The notes under the pieces were generated by a model. It did not search any database and was not told the origin of the DNA. It worked only from the letters and a program-made list of their open reading frames with translations. Shown in pieces: positions 46,444 through 54,661 of a stretch of DNA of 64,000 nt. The DNA is from Thauera humireducens. Its GTDB lineage: Bacteria; Pseudomonadota; Gammaproteobacteria; Burkholderiales; Rhodocyclaceae. The stretch covers positions 2,604,001 to 2,668,000 of the forward strand of contig NZ_CP014646.1 in assembly GCF_001051995.2 (NCBI RefSeq). Direction: 5' to 3'. The position numbers were made by a program, and so were the translations under genes. Numbering within the stretch: the first letter of the stretch is position 1; every line of letters starts with the position of its first letter.

Positions 46444-47727
46444 ATGCACCGTTCCTTCCGCCTTCTTCGCACCCTTGCCGCCGCAATGCTGATCGCGGCG
46501 CTGGCCGGTCCGGCTGCGGCTGCGGTGTGGCAGATCAAGGCCGGCGAGTCCATCCAGGCGGCGATCGACCGCGCCGCCCCGGGCGACACCCTTGAGATCG
46601 AGCGCGCCCGCTATGTCGAAAACCTGCTGATCACCAAGCCGCTGACCCTGCGCGGCCTCGACCGCCCGACGATTTCCGGCGGCCTGCGCGGCGACACGAT
46701 CCGCATCAAGGCCGAGCGCGTCACGATCGAAGGCCTGATCATCGCCGACTCCGGTGCCAGCCTGCGCGAACAGAACGCGGGCATCTACGTCTGGCCGGGC
46801 TCGCACCATACGGTGGTGCGCAACTGCGACTTCTCCTACACGCTGTTCGGGCTGTGGATCGAGCAGTCGAACGACGTGCTGATCGAAGGCAACCTGATCA
46901 CCGGCAAGCGCGAGCTGCAGTCGTCGCAGCGCGGCAACGGCATCCAGCTCTACAACACCCGGCGCGCGCAGATCATCGGCAACAACATCAGCTTCGTGCG
47001 TGACGCCCTGTACGTCGATGTCTCGCATGACGCGGTGTTCCGCAACAACCGCCTGCACCACAGCCGTTACGGCACGCATTACATGAATGCCTACGACAAC
47101 CTGTGGGAAGGGAACGACAGCTGGATGAACCGCGGCGGGCTGGCGCTGATGGAAGTGCGCCGCCTCACCGTGCGCAACAACCGCGCCTGGGCCAATTCGG
47201 ACCACGGCATCATGCTGCGCACGATCCAGGACTCGGTGATCGAGAACAACGTCGTCGCCGGCAACCAGCGCGGCTTCTTCATCTATGACGCCGAATACAA
47301 CGTCCTGCGAGGCAATGCCGTGATCGACAACCTGGTCGGCGTGCATCTGTGGGCTGGCTCGAAGAACAACGAGGTCGAAGGCAACGACTTCATCGCCAAC
47401 CGCGAGCAGGTGCGCTACGTCGGTGCCCGCGACATGCCCTGGGGTGTCAAGGAAGGCAACTACTGGAGCAACTACCTCGGCTGGGACCGCAACGGCGACG
47501 GCGCCGGCGACGTGCAGTACGAGGCCAACGACATGGTGGACCGCCTGTCCTGGCGCCACCCGATGATGAAGCTGCTGCTGGCAAGCCCGGCGGTGCAGAC
47601 GCTGCGACTGGTGGGCCAGCAGTTCCCGCTGCTGCGCGCGCCGAGCATCGTCGACCCCAAGCCGCGCATGCAGCCGCACAACCCCGACTGGAGCCAATGG
47701 CGTGGCCGATACTTCCCCCGCTCCTAA
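46444..47727 (+). CDS. nosD: NosD, periplasmic copper-site maturation protein (beta-helix)
   Basis: About 427 residues from ATG 46444. A signal peptide (MHRSFRLLRTLAAAMLIAAL, cleavage near AAA) precedes a right-handed beta-helix of CASH repeats, seen as recurring N-rich turns (VIENNVVAGNQRG, LRGNAVIDNLVGVHLWAGSK) and NYWSNYLGWDRNGDGAGD. NosD works with the NosFY transporter to supply sulfur for the CuZ cluster of NosZ. In-frame ATG codons at 46393 and 46423 lie before or at the predicted transcription start and lengthen the signal peptide, so 46444 is preferred, although its ribosome-binding site is weak. The 3' end overlaps nosF by 26 bases. Confidence 0.94.
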   Translation: MHRSFRLLRTLAAAMLIAALAGPAAAAVWQIKAGESIQAAIDRAAPGDTLEIERARYVENLLITKPLTLRGLDRPTISGGLRGDTIRIKAERVTIEGLIIADSGASLREQNAGIYVWPGSHHTVVRNCDFSYTLFGLWIEQSNDVLIEGNLITGKRELQSSQRGNGIQLYNTRRAQIIGNNISFVRDALYVDVSHDAVFRNNRLHHSRYGTHYMNAYDNLWEGNDSWMNRGGLALMEVRRLTVRNNRAWANSDHGIMLRTIQDSVIENNVVAGNQRGFFIYDAEYNVLRGNAVIDNLVGVHLWAGSKNNEVEGNDFIANREQVRYVGARDMPWGVKEGNYWSNYLGWDRNGDGAGDVQYEANDMVDRLSWRHPMMKLLLASPAVQTLRLVGQQFPLLRAPSIVDPKPRMQPHNPDWSQWRGRYFPRS

Positions 47728-48658
47728 GCACCCGCAGGCAGGCATGAAGCCGGTGATCGTCGCCCGCGGCGTGCGCAAGCACTACGGCAGCATCCATGCG
47801 GTCGACGGCGTCGACCTCGAGGTGCAGGAAGGCGAGCTGTTCGGCCTCATCGGCCACAACGGCGCCGGCAAGAGCACGATGTTCAAGATGATGCTCGGCC
47901 TCATCCCGCTCACCGGCGGCGAGATCCGCATCGACGGCGCACCGGTCGGCGGCTCGGGCGGCGACTTCCGCACGGTGCGGCGCAAGATCGGCTACCTGCC
48001 CGAGAACGTCGTGCTCTACGACAATCTCACCGGCCTGGAAACCCTGCACTTCTTCGCCAGGCTCAAGGGCGTGCCGGGCAAGGACAACCTCGCCCTGCTC
48101 GAACGCGTGGGCCTGATCCATGCCGCGAAGCGCCGCGTGCGCGAGTACTCCAAGGGCATGCGCCAGCGTCTCGGCTTTGCCCAGGCCCTGCTCGGCAAGC
48201 CGCGCATCCTGTTCCTCGACGAACCCACGACGGGCCTCGACCCCGAGGCGATCCGCGGCTTCTACGCCATCCTGCGGCAGTTGAAGAGCGAGGGCGTGAC
48301 CATGGTCATCACCTCGCACATCCTGGCCGAAATCCAGGAACGGGTGGACCGCCTGGCCATCATGGCCGCCGGCAAGGTGCAGGCCACCGGCACGGTGCAG
48401 GCACTGCGCGAGCAGATGGACCTGCCGCTGTGGTTCAGCGTGCGCGTCGATCCGGCCGACTTCGAGGCGGTGCGCGCCGCATTGGGCCACCTGCCGGTGG
48501 GCGCGATCGAGGCGCGCGACGGACACATCGCGGTGCAGTGCCAGCGCGACGCCAAAATGGCGGTGATCGCCGCCCTGGCCACGCTGGACGGCAAGGTGCG
48601 CGACCTCACCGTGCGCGAACCCTCGCTCGAAGACGTGTTCTTCGGCTTCTCCGACTAA
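47702..48658 (+). CDS. nosF: NosF, ABC transporter ATPase for N2O reductase maturation
   Basis: 318 residues from GTG 47702 (GGAG eight bases upstream); ATG 47744 (MKPVIVARG) is the alternative. The ATPase is complete: Walker A LIGHNGAGKST, signature EYSKGMRQRLGFAQAL, Walker B ILFLDEPTTGLDPEA and H-loop ITSHILAEIQ. The C-terminal about 100 residues are the extra domain that binds NosD/NosY (ending EPSLEDVFFGFSD). It powers the NosDFY complex that builds CuZ. Confidence 0.96.
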   Translation: MADTSPAPKHPQAGMKPVIVARGVRKHYGSIHAVDGVDLEVQEGELFGLIGHNGAGKSTMFKMMLGLIPLTGGEIRIDGAPVGGSGGDFRTVRRKIGYLPENVVLYDNLTGLETLHFFARLKGVPGKDNLALLERVGLIHAAKRRVREYSKGMRQRLGFAQALLGKPRILFLDEPTTGLDPEAIRGFYAILRQLKSEGVTMVITSHILAEIQERVDRLAIMAAGKVQATGTVQALREQMDLPLWFSVRVDPADFEAVRAALGHLPVGAIEARDGHIAVQCQRDAKMAVIAALATLDGKVRDLTVREPSLEDVFFGFSD

Positions 48659-48668
48659 GGGGCGGACC

Positions 48669-49499
48669 ATGGAGTTTTCGCAGATCGCCGCCATCGCCGG
48701 CAAGGAATTCTGGGACCGCATCCGCAACCGCTGGGTGCTGGCCGTGGCGCTGGTGTTCACCGCCTTCGCGCTGTCGATCGCCTATTTCGGCGCCGCACAG
48801 CAGGGCACGGTGGGCTTCCGCTCCATCGAGGTCACCATCGCCAGCCTCGTCAGCCTGGTCATCTACCTGATCCCACTGATCGCGCTGGTGCTGGGTTTCG
48901 ATGCCATCGTCGGCGAACGCGAACGCGGCTCGCTCGACCTGCTGCTGTCGATGCCCATCACCCGCCTCGAACTGCTGCTCGGCAAGTACCTCGGGCTGGC
49001 CGGCGCGCTGACCTTCTCCACCGTCGCCGGCTTCGGTCTGGTCGGCGTCGTGCTGTCGGCCCAGCTCGATCTCAACGCGCTGTTCCACTACGTCGGCTTC
49101 ATGCTCAGCTCGGTGCTGCTGGGCTGCGCCTTCCTGAGCCTGGCGGTGATGCTGTCGGTGTTCGCCGCCGACCGCACCCGCGCCTCGGGCCTGGCGATCG
49201 CGATGTGGTTCTTCTTCGTGCTGATCTTCGACCTGCTGCTGCTGGGCGTGCTGGTCGTCACCGCCGGCCAGTGGGGTGGCGAGGCCCTGCCCTACCTGCT
49301 GCTCCTGAACCCGGCCGACGTCTTCCGCATCCTCAACATCTTTTCGCTGGAAGACGTGCGCACGCTGTATGGCCTGGCCACCGTCTTCCCGCCCGCGCTG
49401 GCCCAACCCTGGCTGCTGGGGCTGGTGATGGCGGGCTGGATCGTCGTCCCGCTGGCGGTCGCCGCCTGGCGCTTCCGCCTGGGCGCGGGCCGCGCGTAA
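48669..49499 (+). CDS. nosY: NosY, ABC transporter permease for N2O reductase maturation
   Basis: 276 residues with six membrane helices. The N-terminal IAGKEFWDRIRNRWVLAVAL and the first cytoplasmic loop VGERERGSLDLLLSMPITRL are the NosY/ABC-2 permease signature that contacts NosF. It forms the membrane part of NosDFY. It starts ten bases after nosF. Confidence 0.96.
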   Translation: MEFSQIAAIAGKEFWDRIRNRWVLAVALVFTAFALSIAYFGAAQQGTVGFRSIEVTIASLVSLVIYLIPLIALVLGFDAIVGERERGSLDLLLSMPITRLELLLGKYLGLAGALTFSTVAGFGLVGVVLSAQLDLNALFHYVGFMLSSVLLGCAFLSLAVMLSVFAADRTRASGLAIAMWFFFVLIFDLLLLGVLVVTAGQWGGEALPYLLLLNPADVFRILNIFSLEDVRTLYGLATVFPPALAQPWLLGLVMAGWIVVPLAVAAWRFRLGAGRA

Positions 49500-49523
49500 T
49501 CGAACGGACTGGAGACTCTCCCG

Positions 49524-50075
49524 ATGTGCACACACCATGGCTGCAAGCATTCTCCCTTCGACCGACGCCGCTTCCTCATCGCCGGCGCCGCCACCGGCCT
49601 GCTCGCCGCCTGCGGCGCGCCGAGCGGCGGCAGCGGCTCGGTGGTGGCGCTCGAGATCGACCGCAGCACCAGCTGTTCGCTCGACGGCATGCTGCTCGGC
49701 GACTACCCCGGACCCAAGGCCCAGATCCACTACAGCGGCCTGTCGCAACCGGACTGGTTCTGCGACACGCTGGAGATGTTCAACGTCTACCTGAACCCCG
49801 AGCAGGCACGGCTCGTGACTGCACTGTTCGTGCAGGACATGGGCAAGACGGACTGGGACAAGCCGGTCGGCAACTGGATCGACGCGAAGAAGGCCTTTTA
49901 CGTGCTCGGTTCGAAGCGCCTCGGCTCGATGGGGCCAACCGCTGCGTCGTTCTCCTCCCAGGCCGATGCCCAGGCCTTTGCCGCCCAGCACGGCGGCAAG
50001 GTGCTGAAGTTCGATGAGGTCACGCCCGACATGGCGAACCTGGACGGCGGCGCCCTCCACGACCAGACAATGTAA
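49524..50075 (+). CDS. nosL: NosL, copper chaperone lipoprotein (variant metal motif)
   Basis: 183 residues. The lipobox is LLAAC (C30). Before it there is an unusual leader with CTHHGCKH and a twin-arginine-like DRRRFLIAG, hinting at Tat export. The NosL domain keeps LLGDYPGPKAQIHYSG, DWFCDTLEMFNVYL and FVQDMG. The usual CxxCGM motif reads CSLDGM (C51, M56), lacking the second Cys. NosL delivers Cu(I) to apo-NosZ. A second NosL-like protein with an intact motif is encoded at 50728-51357. Confidence 0.9.
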   Translation: MCTHHGCKHSPFDRRRFLIAGAATGLLAACGAPSGGSGSVVALEIDRSTSCSLDGMLLGDYPGPKAQIHYSGLSQPDWFCDTLEMFNVYLNPEQARLVTALFVQDMGKTDWDKPVGNWIDAKKAFYVLGSKRLGSMGPTAASFSSQADAQAFAAQHGGKVLKFDEVTPDMANLDGGALHDQTM

Positions 50076-50090
50076 GGAACGCACCAGGAC

Positions 50091-50363
50091 ATGAATCCGA
50101 TCTACGACGCATTGCCGCCCGACGCGGCGGCCGAACTGCAGCCCCTGTCGCGCCTGATCTACGAAGCCCGGGAGAACCGGCGTGCCGTGCTGCAGGCCGT
50201 CGGCGCCACCGACGAGCACGCGTTGCTGGCCCGCATCGTAGCGGGCGACATCGACGCGCATCCCGCGTACGAGCACTACCTCGCTGCGCGCATCCTCGCC
50301 GAGACCCACCAGGCGGCACGGACGGCGATGAGCGAGCGCCTGAAGGAGGTCAACGGCCAATGA
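50091..50363 (+). CDS. Small helical protein, tentative partner (antitoxin-like) of the DUF6516-like gene
   Basis: 90 residues, predicted all-helical and soluble. The centre reads LYAAR-like YEARENRRAVLQAVG and then HPAYEHYLAARILAET (about 56-71). From memory this resembles small proteins found next to DUF6516 genes, but I cannot confirm it. It lies 15 bases after nosL. Its stop overlaps the next start by four bases (ATGA), so the two are translationally coupled. There is no DNA-binding or metal motif. Confidence 0.6.
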   Translation: MNPIYDALPPDAAAELQPLSRLIYEARENRRAVLQAVGATDEHALLARIVAGDIDAHPAYEHYLAARILAETHQAARTAMSERLKEVNGQ

Positions 50364-50731
50364 ACCTGCATCCAGCCATCCTCGAGCACGTCGCTCACGC
50401 GCACGGCGACCTGCTGGCCGCCCCGCCCCAGCTGAACCAGGACGCGCTGACCATCGGCTTGCGCAATGGCGTCACGCTGACGGTGCGCTATGCGGCATCC
50501 GACGCCTACTCGCTGCGCTGGCGCACCGGCATGACGGACGATGCCGCAGAACTCTGCATCGATACGGCCCCGACACACCCTCATCTGACGACGGCGCCGA
50601 ACCATCTGCACTGCGCCGACGGCGCCGTGGTCGCCGACCCGGTCACCCGGATCGACGCCAGCCCGGAAGCCAACGTGTCGGCGCTGCTCGTCGCACTGGC
50701 GAGCGACCCGCTGCTGGGGGCATCGGCGTGA
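50360..50731 (+). CDS. Small protein resembling DUF6516/TumE toxin family (tentative)
   Basis: 123 residues, predicted mostly beta. A first part (about 28-55) has NGVTLTVRYAASDAYSLRW. Then comes a His/Pro-rich signature, IDTAPTHPHL (67-76) and APNHLH (79-84), and a closing helix. As I recall the family, DUF6516/TumE proteins have RYDNAPHH-P and FPHHxH blocks at the same places, so the match is suggestive. TumE is the toxin of a TumA-TumE pair. Here it sits inside the nos operon, overlapping the gene before it and the gene after it by four bases each. Alternatively it is a nos-specific metal-handling protein, since the His cluster could bind copper. Confidence 0.55.
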   Translation: MNLHPAILEHVAHAHGDLLAAPPQLNQDALTIGLRNGVTLTVRYAASDAYSLRWRTGMTDDAAELCIDTAPTHPHLTTAPNHLHCADGAVVADPVTRIDASPEANVSALLVALASDPLLGASA

Positions 50732-51357
50732 CCGCCGCCGCCCGCACGCTGCTGCTCGGCTCCGCCGCGGCATGCGTCGTGGCGGCAGGCACGCTCTTCT
50801 GGCAGTACTCGGCGCGCCCGACGAGCGTCGCGTTCTCGCCCCCGGACGAGGATATCTGCATCGTCCCGCCCGCGCGCGCATCCGCCGCGCACCCCTACGA
50901 CCCCGCCTCGGGACTGGCCATGTACGACGCCCGGCCAGTTCCCGCCGACGCCCGCTGCCCGGTATGCGGCATGTATCCGGCGCGCTTCCCGAAGTGGGCG
51001 GCACAGGTCATCTTCAAGGACGGCTCGGCGCATTTCTTCGATTCGCCGGTCGACCTCTTCATGTTCCTGGAAGAACCCGGACGCTTCGACGCCATCCACA
51101 CCGCCGAGGATGCGGCCGCGATGTACGTCGCCGATTTCAGCAGCGGCACCTGGCTCGACGCACGCCAGGCCGCCTTCGTGATCGACTCCGGGGCGCGCGG
51201 GCCGATGCGCGGGCCCGACCTGCCGGCCTTTGCCGACCTTGCTGCTGCGCAGCGCTTCGTCACCGAGCATGGCGGCCGCGCCCTCGCGTTTCCCGAGGTC
51301 GACCGCCGCGTGATGAATGGCCTGCGCAGTTCGACCCACTCCGGCCATACCCACTGA
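50728..51357 (+). CDS. Second NosL-like protein with intact CxxCGM motif and His-rich tail
   Basis: 209 residues from GTG 50728 (GTGA overlap). An N-terminal hydrophobic anchor (LLLGSAAACVVAAGTLFW) places it outside the cytoplasm; AAAC is a poor lipobox. The NosL domain has RCPVCGMYPARFPKWAAQVI (C77, C80, M82), HFFDSPVDLFMFL and YVADFSSGTWLDA. The C terminus ends HSGHTH, a possible copper-binding tail. It likely handles Cu(I) for NosZ and may make up for the altered motif in the first NosL. It closes the nosDFYL unit. Confidence 0.85.
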   Translation: MTAAARTLLLGSAAACVVAAGTLFWQYSARPTSVAFSPPDEDICIVPPARASAAHPYDPASGLAMYDARPVPADARCPVCGMYPARFPKWAAQVIFKDGSAHFFDSPVDLFMFLEEPGRFDAIHTAEDAAAMYVADFSSGTWLDARQAAFVIDSGARGPMRGPDLPAFADLAAAQRFVTEHGGRALAFPEVDRRVMNGLRSSTHSGHTH

Positions 51358-51389
51358 AGCACGCCCGACATCGGGTCCCGTTAACGAAG

Positions 51390-51411
51390 GACGGAGGCTC
51401 TCGCCTCCGTC
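51390..51411. terminator. Hairpin shared by the nos operon end and the cytochrome gene
   Basis: gacggaggc and gcctccgtc form a 9-bp stem with loop tctc, between convergent genes. Minus strand continues CTTCGTTAAC; plus continues TCGATTGC. It may end both transcripts, though neither side has a long T-run. Confidence 0.55.
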
Positions 51412-51438
51412 TCGATTGCTGCGGAACGCGCTGCGGGC

Positions 51439-51861
51439 TTACTGCGACTTCGCCACCATGAAGTCGACCGCGGCCTTGACGTCGTCGTCGCTCAGCGTCG
51501 CCGCGCCGCCACGGGCCGGCATCATGCCCTTGGCGCCGGTAAAGCCCTCAATGGCGTGCTTGTACAGCGTGTCCTTGCCTTGCGCGATGCGGGGGGCCCA
51601 CTCGTCCTTGTTGCCGGGCAAGGGCGCACCGGCAACGCCGGCGGCGTGGCAGAGTGCGCAGGTCTTCTTGTAGATGCTCTCACCCGCGGCATTGGCCGGC
51701 GCTGCGGCAACCGGAGCCGGAGCCGCAGGTGCAGGTGCCGCCGCAGGCGCGGCGGCCGTAGGCGCCGGCGCGGAGCCTGCCGAACTGCCCGAATCCTGCC
51801 CGCCACAGGCAGCGAGCAGGACGGAAAGCACGGAGGCGAGGATTAGCGGGGTCTTTTTCAT
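51439..51861 (-). CDS. Lipoprotein cytochrome c5-type monoheme cytochrome
   Basis: 140 residues. The lipoprotein signal is SVLLAACGG (Cys about 20). A flexible Ala/Pro linker of about 35 residues follows. The heme domain has CALCH, GAPLPGNKDEWAPRIAQGKD and the axial-Met region KGMMPARGGAATLSDDDV, all typical of cytochrome c5. It would be tethered at the membrane facing the periplasm. Placed tail to tail with the nos operon, it is a candidate electron donor to NosZ or another periplasmic reductase; this is inferred from position only. The frame is open to 52101, but the signal fixes ATG 51861. Confidence 0.9.
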   Translation of the reverse strand: MKKTPLILASVLSVLLAACGGQDSGSSAGSAPAPTAAAPAAAPAPAAPAPVAAAPANAAGESIYKKTCALCHAAGVAGAPLPGNKDEWAPRIAQGKDTLYKHAIEGFTGAKGMMPARGGAATLSDDDVKAAVDFMVAKSQ

Positions 51862-52120
51862 GGGAACTCTCCAGTCGTATGGGGCAGACGATGCGTGACG
51901 GACAACGACGCTTCGAACTTGACCCGATGCTACCCGCCCGGTGCCGGGTAGTGGATTGACAGGAATCAATTCCCCCCCGGCAAGCGTCTCGAAATGCAAA
52001 CCGCTCCACCCCGTGCCGCTCGAGGGCAATTGATGCAGAATCCCACCCATCGCGCGGAGCTGGCACCATCGGCTTCCGCCCAATCGGCTTTCACACCTCA
52101 CCGCCCACCCGTTTGCTCAC

Positions 52121-53044
52121 GTGACCGTTTCAGCCCCCCTGGCGTCGCGCCCGCCCACTGGCCGCTTTGCCCCCTCACCCAGCGGCCCCCTGCATTTCGG
52201 CTCGCTGGTGGCGGCCGCAGGCAGCTACCTGGATGCGCGCAGCCGTGGCGGCCGCTGGCTGCTGCGGATCGAGGACGTAGACACGCCACGCACGGTGGAG
52301 GGCGCCGCTAACGGCCTCATCGCCACGCTGGCACGCCTCGGCTTCGAGTGGGACGGCGACATCGTCTGGCAAAGCCGTCGCACCGCGGCCTACGCCGCCG
52401 CCCTCGAGCGCCTGAAGGCTGCCGGCCACGCCTTTGCCTGTGCCTGCACCCGGCGCGAGATGGCCGACTCCGCACTGACGCGCGATGGCTCGCGCCGCTA
52501 TCCCGGCACCTGCCGCAACGGCCTGCCACCCGGTCGCAGCGCGCGGGCCTGGCGCGTACGCGCCGACGGCGTCGTCGCCTTCGACGACGCCGTCCAGGGG
52601 CCTCAGCGCGAGGATCTCGCGCAGGACTCGGGCGACTACGTGGTGCTGCGCGCGGACGGCCTGTTCGCCTACCAGCTCGCCGTGGTCGTCGACGACGCCG
52701 ACGCCGGCGTCACGCACGTGGTGCGCGGTGCCGACCTGCTCGATTCGACTGCGCGCCAGATTCACCTGCAACAGCTGCTCGGCTTCCCGCAGCCCGCCTA
52801 TGCGCACCTGCCGGTGGCAACCAACGCGGCCGGCGAGAAGCTCTCCAAGCAGACCCTGGCCCGCGCGGTCGACGCACATCCACCCGCGGGGGCGCTGGTC
52901 GCGGCCTTGCGCTTCCTCGGCCAGGCCCCGCCTGCCGGACTCGACCGCGCAGCGCTCACCGAAGTATGGAGCTGGGCGCTGCACCACTGGCGGCTCGCCG
53001 CCGTCCCGCGCTGCCGCCATGCGCCAGCCCCCGACATCGACTGA
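52121..53044 (+). CDS. gluQ: Glutamyl-Q tRNA(Asp) synthetase
   Basis: 307 residues of class I synthetase type without the anticodon-binding domain. GRFAPSPSGPLHFGSLVAA is the HIGH region, LRIEDVDTPR follows, KLSKQ replaces KMSKS, and a zinc site is made by CACTRREM and YPGTC. It attaches glutamate to queuosine in tRNA-Asp. GTG 52121 is the start used; the domain begins at residue 12. It is followed eight bases later by the CoA-binding gene. Confidence 0.93.
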   Translation: MTVSAPLASRPPTGRFAPSPSGPLHFGSLVAAAGSYLDARSRGGRWLLRIEDVDTPRTVEGAANGLIATLARLGFEWDGDIVWQSRRTAAYAAALERLKAAGHAFACACTRREMADSALTRDGSRRYPGTCRNGLPPGRSARAWRVRADGVVAFDDAVQGPQREDLAQDSGDYVVLRADGLFAYQLAVVVDDADAGVTHVVRGADLLDSTARQIHLQQLLGFPQPAYAHLPVATNAAGEKLSKQTLARAVDAHPPAGALVAALRFLGQAPPAGLDRAALTEVWSWALHHWRLAAVPRCRHAPAPDID

Positions 53045-53052
53045 GGAGTCCC

Positions 53053-53478
53053 ATGCACATCAACGACATCAGCGCAGACCGCGCCGCCACCCGCGCCCTG
53101 TTGCAGGACACGCGGACCATCGCCATCGTCGGCCTGTCGCCCAACCCGCAGCGGCCGAGCAACGAGGTCGCGCGCTACCTGCGCGCCGCCGGCTACACGA
53201 TCATCCCGGTCAATCCGGCCTGCGACCAGGTGCTTGGGGAAAAGTGCTACGCCAGCCTGCGCGAGATCCCGGGCCCGGTGGACCTGGTCGACGTGTTCCG
53301 CCGCCCCGAGGACGTGATGCCGATCGTCGACGACGCGATCGCCATCGGCGCACGCGGCCTGTGGCTGCAGCTGGGCGTGATCGCACCCGAGGCGGCACGA
53401 CGCGCCGCCGACGCCGGGTTGAAAGTGGTGATGGACCGCTGCACCAAGGTCGAGCACGCCGTCCTGATCGGGCGCTGA
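53053..53478 (+). CDS. CoA-binding domain protein, YccU-like
   Basis: 141 residues forming a single Rossmann CoA-binding domain: TIAIVGLSPNPQRPSNEVAR, AAGYTIIPVNPACDQVLGEK, VDLVDVFRRPEDVMPIVDDA and GLWLQLGVIAPEAARRA, with VVMDRCTKVEH at the end. Homologues are cytosolic, bind CoA or a similar cofactor, and have no settled role. GAGGAGT precedes the ATG. Confidence 0.9.
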   Translation: MHINDISADRAATRALLQDTRTIAIVGLSPNPQRPSNEVARYLRAAGYTIIPVNPACDQVLGEKCYASLREIPGPVDLVDVFRRPEDVMPIVDDAIAIGARGLWLQLGVIAPEAARRAADAGLKVVMDRCTKVEHAVLIGR

Positions 53479-53497
53479 GGGCACGCCGTCGGCAGAC

Positions 53498-54661
53498 TCA
53501 GTGCTTGCCGCCGTAGCCGGCCAGGCCGATCGCGAGGCGAACGAGCTGGTAGGAGACCCAGTTGAGCGCGCGCTGCAGCAGCGACAGGCGCTGCCAGTCG
53601 GCCGGACGCAGTTCGGTCGCGCCGCTGCAGATGGCACGCTCGAGACTGTCTCGCAATTGCCGGGCAAAGGCGCTGTCCTCGATCACGACATTGGCCTCGC
53701 GCGCCAGCAACAGGCTGAAGGCGTCGATGTTGCTCGACCCCACTGTTGTCCAGTAACCATCCACCACCGCCACTTTGGCGTGCAGGTGGCTTCGGTGGTA
53801 CTCGAACAAGCGGATGCCACGCGCGAGGAAATACGAGTAGAGCGCGCGCGTGGCATAGCGCTGCATCGGATGATCTGCCACGCCCTGCAGCAGCAGCGTG
53901 ATGCGCACCCCGCGCGCAGCCGCATCGGTCAAGGCCTGGCGGAAACGCCGCCCCGGAAAGAAGTAGGCGTTGGCGATCACGATCTCGTGGCGGGCGCGAC
54001 CGATCGCCGACAGATAGGCGTCCTCGATCGCGTGACGAAAGCGCAGGTTGTCGCGCACGACGAAGGCGGCGCGGATGTCACCAACGACGGCCGTCTGCGC
54101 CGGCGCGATCAAGGGCGCATGCTGGCGACGGCGAAAGCTCGCCCACACCACCAGGCGCCACAGGCGGTGCACGGAGGCGACGATCTGTTCGAGCACCGGC
54201 CCCCGCACCTGCACCGCATAGTCGAAACGCGGATGCGGTACCGCCGCGCCGTGCTCGTAGTCGTCGATGATGTTGATGCCGCCGACAAAGGCCTCCCGGC
54301 CGTCGATCACCACGACCTTCCGGTGCAGCCGGCGCAGGCGGTGGCGACGCAGCGACAGCGGCCGCAGCTCGCGCCGGTAGATCAGCACCTGCACGCCCCG
54401 CTCGATCATCCGCGGCATCAGCTGGGCCACGAAGCTGCGCCCGCCGAAGCCGTCGACCATGACGCGCACCTCGACCCCGCGCGCCGCCGCGCGCTCGAGC
54501 GCATCGGCGACGCTGCGGCCGGTCTCGTCCGGCTCGAAGATGTAGGTCTGCAGGAAGATCTCGCGCTCGGCGCCGTCGATGGCGGCACGCAGCGCCGGGA
54601 AATACTGCTCGCCATTCTCCAGCAGCGTCAGGGCATTCCCTGGCAGCGGGCTGGGAATCAA
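53498..54661 (-). CDS. clsB: Cardiolipin synthase B (phospholipase D superfamily)
   Basis: About 387 residues from TTG 54661, which overlaps the stop of the upstream endonuclease gene (TTGA). Two HKD motifs are complete: RLHRKVVVIDGREAFVGGIN and HLHAKVAVVDGYWTTVGSSN. Also present are NGEQYFPALRAAIDGAERE, EIFLQTYIFEPDETG and AYFFPGRRFRQAL. There is no N-terminal membrane helix pair, as in ClsB/YbhO. It makes cardiolipin from phosphatidylglycerol. The long frame upstream to 55057 is antisense-like read-through across the endonuclease gene. Confidence 0.9.
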   Translation of the reverse strand: MIPSPLPGNALTLLENGEQYFPALRAAIDGAEREIFLQTYIFEPDETGRSVADALERAAARGVEVRVMVDGFGGRSFVAQLMPRMIERGVQVLIYRRELRPLSLRRHRLRRLHRKVVVIDGREAFVGGINIIDDYEHGAAVPHPRFDYAVQVRGPVLEQIVASVHRLWRLVVWASFRRRQHAPLIAPAQTAVVGDIRAAFVVRDNLRFRHAIEDAYLSAIGRARHEIVIANAYFFPGRRFRQALTDAAARGVRITLLLQGVADHPMQRYATRALYSYFLARGIRLFEYHRSHLHAKVAVVDGYWTTVGSSNIDAFSLLLAREANVVIEDSAFARQLRDSLERAICSGATELRPADWQRLSLLQRALNWVSYQLVRLAIGLAGYGGKH

